Source: Gemmatirosa kalamazoonensis
Lineage (GTDB): Bacteria; Gemmatimonadota; Gemmatimonadetes; Gemmatimonadales; Gemmatimonadaceae
NCBI RefSeq assembly: GCF_000522985.1
Contig: NZ_CP007128.1
Coordinates: 4,944,220-5,008,219 of the forward strand
Reading direction: 5' to 3'
DNA: 64,000 nucleotides
Under the pieces are notes generated by a model. That model saw nothing but the letters and a program-made list of their open reading frames with translations, was not told where the DNA came from and made no database searches. Made by a program: the position numbers and the translations under genes. How positions within the stretch are numbered: position 1 is the first letter of the stretch; the number at the start of each line of letters is the position of its first letter. Positions 61,414 through 64,000 of the stretch are shown one piece after another.

Positions 61414-62292
61414 TCACAGCCGCCCGCGCTCCACGCTGTGCTCCCCGAACGCCGAGCCGACCGCCGCGCTCTCGCGCTCGAGGGTGGGCATCATGCGCCG
61501 AGCGATGCGGGCCGAGATGCGCTCGGCGAGTGGGCTCGCGAGCGCCTGACGGAACGCCGCGAACGGCGCGAGCGAGCGCGGCACGAACACCTTGCGCCGC
61601 CGGCGCACGATCGCGTCGACGAGCGCCGCCGCGCACTCGGCCACCGGCGTGACCGTGCCGAACGGCCCCGGGAGCGTTTTCAGCGTCGCGTCGAACGATG
61701 CGAGGTCGGCGCGCGCGTCGCGCACGAGGTCCGTGTCGATCCAGCACGGATGCGCGACGCCCACGGCCACGCCGCGGTGCGCGACCTCCAGCCGGAACGC
61801 GTTCGCGAAGTGCTCCACGCCCGCCTTCGACGCCGCGTACGCGGCCATGCCGGGGAGCGGCGCGATCGCCGCCGCGGACGACATGAGGAGGTAGTAGCCG
61901 CGTCGCGCCGTCACGTGCGGCAGTGTCGCGCACACGGTGCGCACCACGCCCACGAGGTTCACCTCGATCGTGCGCGCGAGCGCCTCCACCGGCTCCTTCC
62001 CCACCGGCGTGCGCGCCGCAATGCCCGCGTTCGCGAACACCACGTCCAGTCCGCCGAGCGCGGCGACCGACGACTCCACCGCGCGCTCCAGCGCGGCCTG
62101 GTCGGTGACGTCGCACTCCGCCCACGTGTGCCCGGTGCCTAACGACTCGGCCAGCGCGGCGAGCCGCTCCGGCTCCAAGCCCACGAGCGCGAGCCGCGCC
62201 CCGCGCGCCGCGAGCTGCCGCGCGGTCTCCGCGCCGATGCCGCGCGCGGCACCGGTGATCAGGCCCGTCCTGCCCGAGAGATCGTCGTGCAT
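61414..62292 (-). CDS. Short-chain dehydrogenase/reductase
   Basis: 292 residues, classical SDR. Seen: cofactor loop GLITGAARGIGAETARQLA, NNAG-equivalent VFANAGIAAR, catalytic Ser in LLMSSAAAIAPL and Tyr-x3-Lys in AAYAASKAGVEHFA. A ~60-residue C-terminal extension (RKVFVPRSLAPFAAFRQAL, ISARIARRMMP) is like the SDRs found with lipid or steroid metabolism. Substrate unknown; the neighbouring monooxygenase suggests a joint oxidation pathway. GGAG lies 8 bases before ATG 62292. The repeat begins two bases after its stop. Confidence 0.87.
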   Translation of the reverse strand: MHDDLSGRTGLITGAARGIGAETARQLAARGARLALVGLEPERLAALAESLGTGHTWAECDVTDQAALERAVESSVAALGGLDVVFANAGIAARTPVGKEPVEALARTIEVNLVGVVRTVCATLPHVTARRGYYLLMSSAAAIAPLPGMAAYAASKAGVEHFANAFRLEVAHRGVAVGVAHPCWIDTDLVRDARADLASFDATLKTLPGPFGTVTPVAECAAALVDAIVRRRRKVFVPRSLAPFAAFRQALASPLAERISARIARRMMPTLERESAAVGSAFGEHSVERGRL

Positions 62293-62331
62293 CTGGAGCG
62301 CTCCACGCGGCGCATGACTCGGTGTGAGTTC

Positions 62332-62457
62332 GGAACGCGGATCGCGCGGATCACGCGGATCACGCGAACACTACCGGATGGTTCACGGGAACTGGGCTGG
62401 AGGCTGACGCCTCGTTCCTATCCGGCCGTTTCCGCGAAATCCGCGCGATCCGCGTCC
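62332..62457. repeat. Hairpin repeat family D
   Basis: GGAACGCGGATCGCGCGGATC... (62332-62368) pairs with ...ATCCGCGCGATCCGCGTCC (62428-62457); the loop holds CCGGAT...ATCCGG. The unit (CGCGGATCA) differs from families A-C and E. It fills the gap between the SDR gene and the monooxygenase gene. Confidence 0.8.
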
Positions 62458-62490
62458 ACTCTCATGGAGCCGTCCGAGGCGAGGAGCCTG

Positions 62491-63951
62491 TCACGGCGCG
62501 AAACCCCGCACGAGGTACTCGTCCGGATCGAACCGCGCGACCCGCCGCCGGAATCGCCACGTGAAGTCGGGCCACAGCGCCGACGGCCGCCCCGTGCGAT
62601 CGAGGTACCAGCTGCGGCATCCACCATCGGTCCACACCGTGCCCGCGATGCGCCGCTCCACGTCGGCGAGCCACGCCGCCTGCGCCTCCGCCGACGGCTC
62701 CACGGCCGCGGCGCCGGTCGCGCGCAGATGCCGCACCGCGCCCACGAGATGCTCGAGCTGCGCCTCGATCATGAGCACCACGGAGTTGTGGCCGAGCCCC
62801 GTGTTCGGGCCGAGGAGCAGGAACAGGTTCGGGAAGCCGGACACCGTCGTGCCGAGGTGTGCGCGCGGGTTGCCTTCCCACACGTCGGCCAGCGAGCGGC
62901 CGTCGCGCCCGCGCACGCACGGCGCGAGCGGCGGGTCGGTGGGCCGGAAGCCGGTGCCGAACACGATCACGTCGGTCGCGCGCTCCACGCCCAATGCGTC
63001 GACGATCGAGCGCTCGCGCACCGCCGCGATGCGCTCCGTGATCACCTCCACGTTCGGCCGCGCGAGCGCCGGCAGGTAGTCGTCGGAGACGATGATGCGC
63101 TTGCACCCCATCGTGTAGTCGGGGGTGAGCTTCGCGCGCAGCGCGGGGTCGGCGACCGCCCGGGCGAGATGCCAGCGCGCCACGCGCTCCGCGTGACGCA
63201 TCAGGCGCGGCGCGCGGAACGTCACCACCATCAGCTCGCGCGCCGCGTAGATCGCGCCGCGCGCGAGCCGCTGCGCCGCCGGCACGCGCCGGAACAGCCG
63301 CTTCGCGCGCGCGCCTAACGGCCGGTCGCGCCGCGGCATCACCCACGGCGGCGTGCGCTGGTACACGTGCAGCGCGGAGACCATCGGCTGGATGGCGGGC
63401 ACGAACTGCGCCGCCGACGAGCCGGTGCCGATCACCGCGACGCGCCGCCCCGCGAGCGGCACCGAGTGGTCCCACCGCGCGGAGTGGAACGCGGGCCCGG
63501 CGAACGTCGCGAGCCCCGGCAGCTCGGGCGTCACCGGCTCGCTCAGCGGTCCCGTCGCGAGCACCAGCACGTTCGCGGTGTACTCGCCCCGCGACGTCGA
63601 CACGCGCCACCGCCCAGTCGCGTCGTCCCACCGGGCGCCGGTGACCGCGGTCCCGAACCGCACGTGCGGCAGCACGCCGAAGTCGCGCGCGCACCGGCGC
63701 AGATAGTCCCAGATCTCCGGCTGCGGCGAGAACGCGCGCGACCAGTCGGGGTTCGGCGCGAACGAGAACGAGTAGAGGTGCGACTGCACGTCGCACGCGC
63801 ACCCCGGGTACGTGTTGTCGCGCCACGTGCCGCCCACGTCGTCGGCCCGCTCCAGCAGCAGGACGTCGTCGACGCCGGCCTGCCGCAGCCGGATCGCGGC
63901 GCCCAGACCGCCGAAGCCGGTGCCGACGATGATGACGTGGTGGTGAGTCAT
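62491..63951 (-). CDS. Baeyer-Villiger-type flavin monooxygenase
   Basis: 486 residues. FAD motif VIIVGTGFGGLGAAIRLRQAG (residues 6-26), VGGTWRDNTYPGCACDVQSHLYSFSF, the BVMO fingerprint FAGPAFHSARWDH (FxGxxxHxxxW), NADPH motif VAVIGTGSSAAQFVPAI, and FGTGFRPTD near residue 345. It would insert oxygen beside a ketone, or oxidise another group, with NADPH and O2. The start ATG 63951 gives a normal N-terminus. Same strand as the SDR gene downstream, but a hairpin repeat separates them. Confidence 0.87.
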   Translation of the reverse strand: MTHHHVIIVGTGFGGLGAAIRLRQAGVDDVLLLERADDVGGTWRDNTYPGCACDVQSHLYSFSFAPNPDWSRAFSPQPEIWDYLRRCARDFGVLPHVRFGTAVTGARWDDATGRWRVSTSRGEYTANVLVLATGPLSEPVTPELPGLATFAGPAFHSARWDHSVPLAGRRVAVIGTGSSAAQFVPAIQPMVSALHVYQRTPPWVMPRRDRPLGARAKRLFRRVPAAQRLARGAIYAARELMVVTFRAPRLMRHAERVARWHLARAVADPALRAKLTPDYTMGCKRIIVSDDYLPALARPNVEVITERIAAVRERSIVDALGVERATDVIVFGTGFRPTDPPLAPCVRGRDGRSLADVWEGNPRAHLGTTVSGFPNLFLLLGPNTGLGHNSVVLMIEAQLEHLVGAVRHLRATGAAAVEPSAEAQAAWLADVERRIAGTVWTDGGCRSWYLDRTGRPSALWPDFTWRFRRRVARFDPDEYLVRGFAP

Positions 63952-63961
63952 GGTGCGGGTG

Positions 63962-64000
63962 CTACTGCGGTCGGGACGGCGCGGGCGGTGCGGCGCTGTC
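63962..64000 (-). CDS. Possible C-terminal end of the next gene
   Basis: Thirteen codons ending in TAG, reading DSAAPPAPSRPQ, ten bases before the monooxygenase start on the same strand. The window ends here. The short Pro/Ala tail fits the end of a coupled upstream gene but could be chance. Confidence 0.3.
   Translation of the reverse strand, partial: DSAAPPAPSRPQ

Overview
The window is very GC-rich (about 70% or more by eye), densely packed and almost wholly protein-coding, with no rRNA or tRNA gene visible. Gene content (paired Tat-type ferritin-like proteins, Big2/RCC1 lipoprotein, M28 peptidase, PD40/TPR lipoprotein, Firmicutes-like ferrochelatase, TonB receptor, RND pump) and the very frequent octamer CGTTAGGC suggest a Gemmatimonadota chromosome. 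That assignment is inference, not a database result. Most neighbours are joined by four-base NTGA stop/start overlaps, so the window is a series of translationally coupled operons.

Layout. 1-6.5 kb: tail of queE, a secreted NlpC/P60 peptidase, and a probable galactofuranose cluster: glycosyltransferase, a GH1-like/RmlD-like fusion broken by a 2-base frameshift, and a eukaryotic-type UDP-galactopyranose mutase. 6.5-9.5 kb: a GntR regulator with a perfect palindrome at its start and two exported ferritin-like proteins. 9.5-20.4 kb: DEAD-box helicase, a tiny proline-rich membrane protein, a ParA-like ATPase, a coupled EamA-VKOR-TonB receptor operon, an M28 peptidase, a protein of unknown function and a Big2/RCC1 lipoprotein. 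20.8-22.8 kb: an internally duplicated unknown protein, a TlpA-like lipoprotein and a DUF1345-like membrane protein. 23.3-28.9 kb: a tolC-RND-adaptor efflux operon. 29.2-29.7 kb: an S23-type four-helix-bundle gene bracketed by inverted arrays of a 15-base repeat.

29.6-38.8 kb: a nearly complete haem operon in the order hemY-A-E-H-C-D-B-L. Its ferrochelatase resembles the Bacillus/actinobacterial type, which points to the coproporphyrin-dependent branch. 38.8-47.1 kb: a lipid-modifying cluster that I cannot match to a characterised system: alpha/beta hydrolase with a Cys in the nucleophile elbow, acetoacetate-decarboxylase-like protein, two small membrane proteins, patatin carrying an extra C-terminal domain, membrane-anchored metallophosphoesterase, and a cholesterol-oxidase-like GMC oxidoreductase. 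47.3-52.3 kb: a small conserved-looking protein, a polyphosphate-glucokinase-like ROK kinase, a PD40/TPR protein coupled to a threonine dehydratase, and a second patatin. 52.4-59.2 kb: a five-gene operon with a WS/DGAT-like acyltransferase, a stand-alone copy of the HMG-CoA reductase N-terminal domain, HMG-CoA reductase, acyl-CoA ligase and UbiB kinase. 59.4-64 kb: a multicopper oxidase with permuted copper motifs, an SDR and a Baeyer-Villiger-type monooxygenase.

Cutting across this are several unrelated families of intergenic elements with one architecture, a short tandem unit followed by its inverted tandem, giving long hairpins. One is nested inside another, one encodes the signal peptide of the TonB receptor, and one pair encloses the four-helix-bundle gene. 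These elements, the CGTTAGGC octamer and the GMC/patatin/hydrolase cluster are the least explained content of the window.
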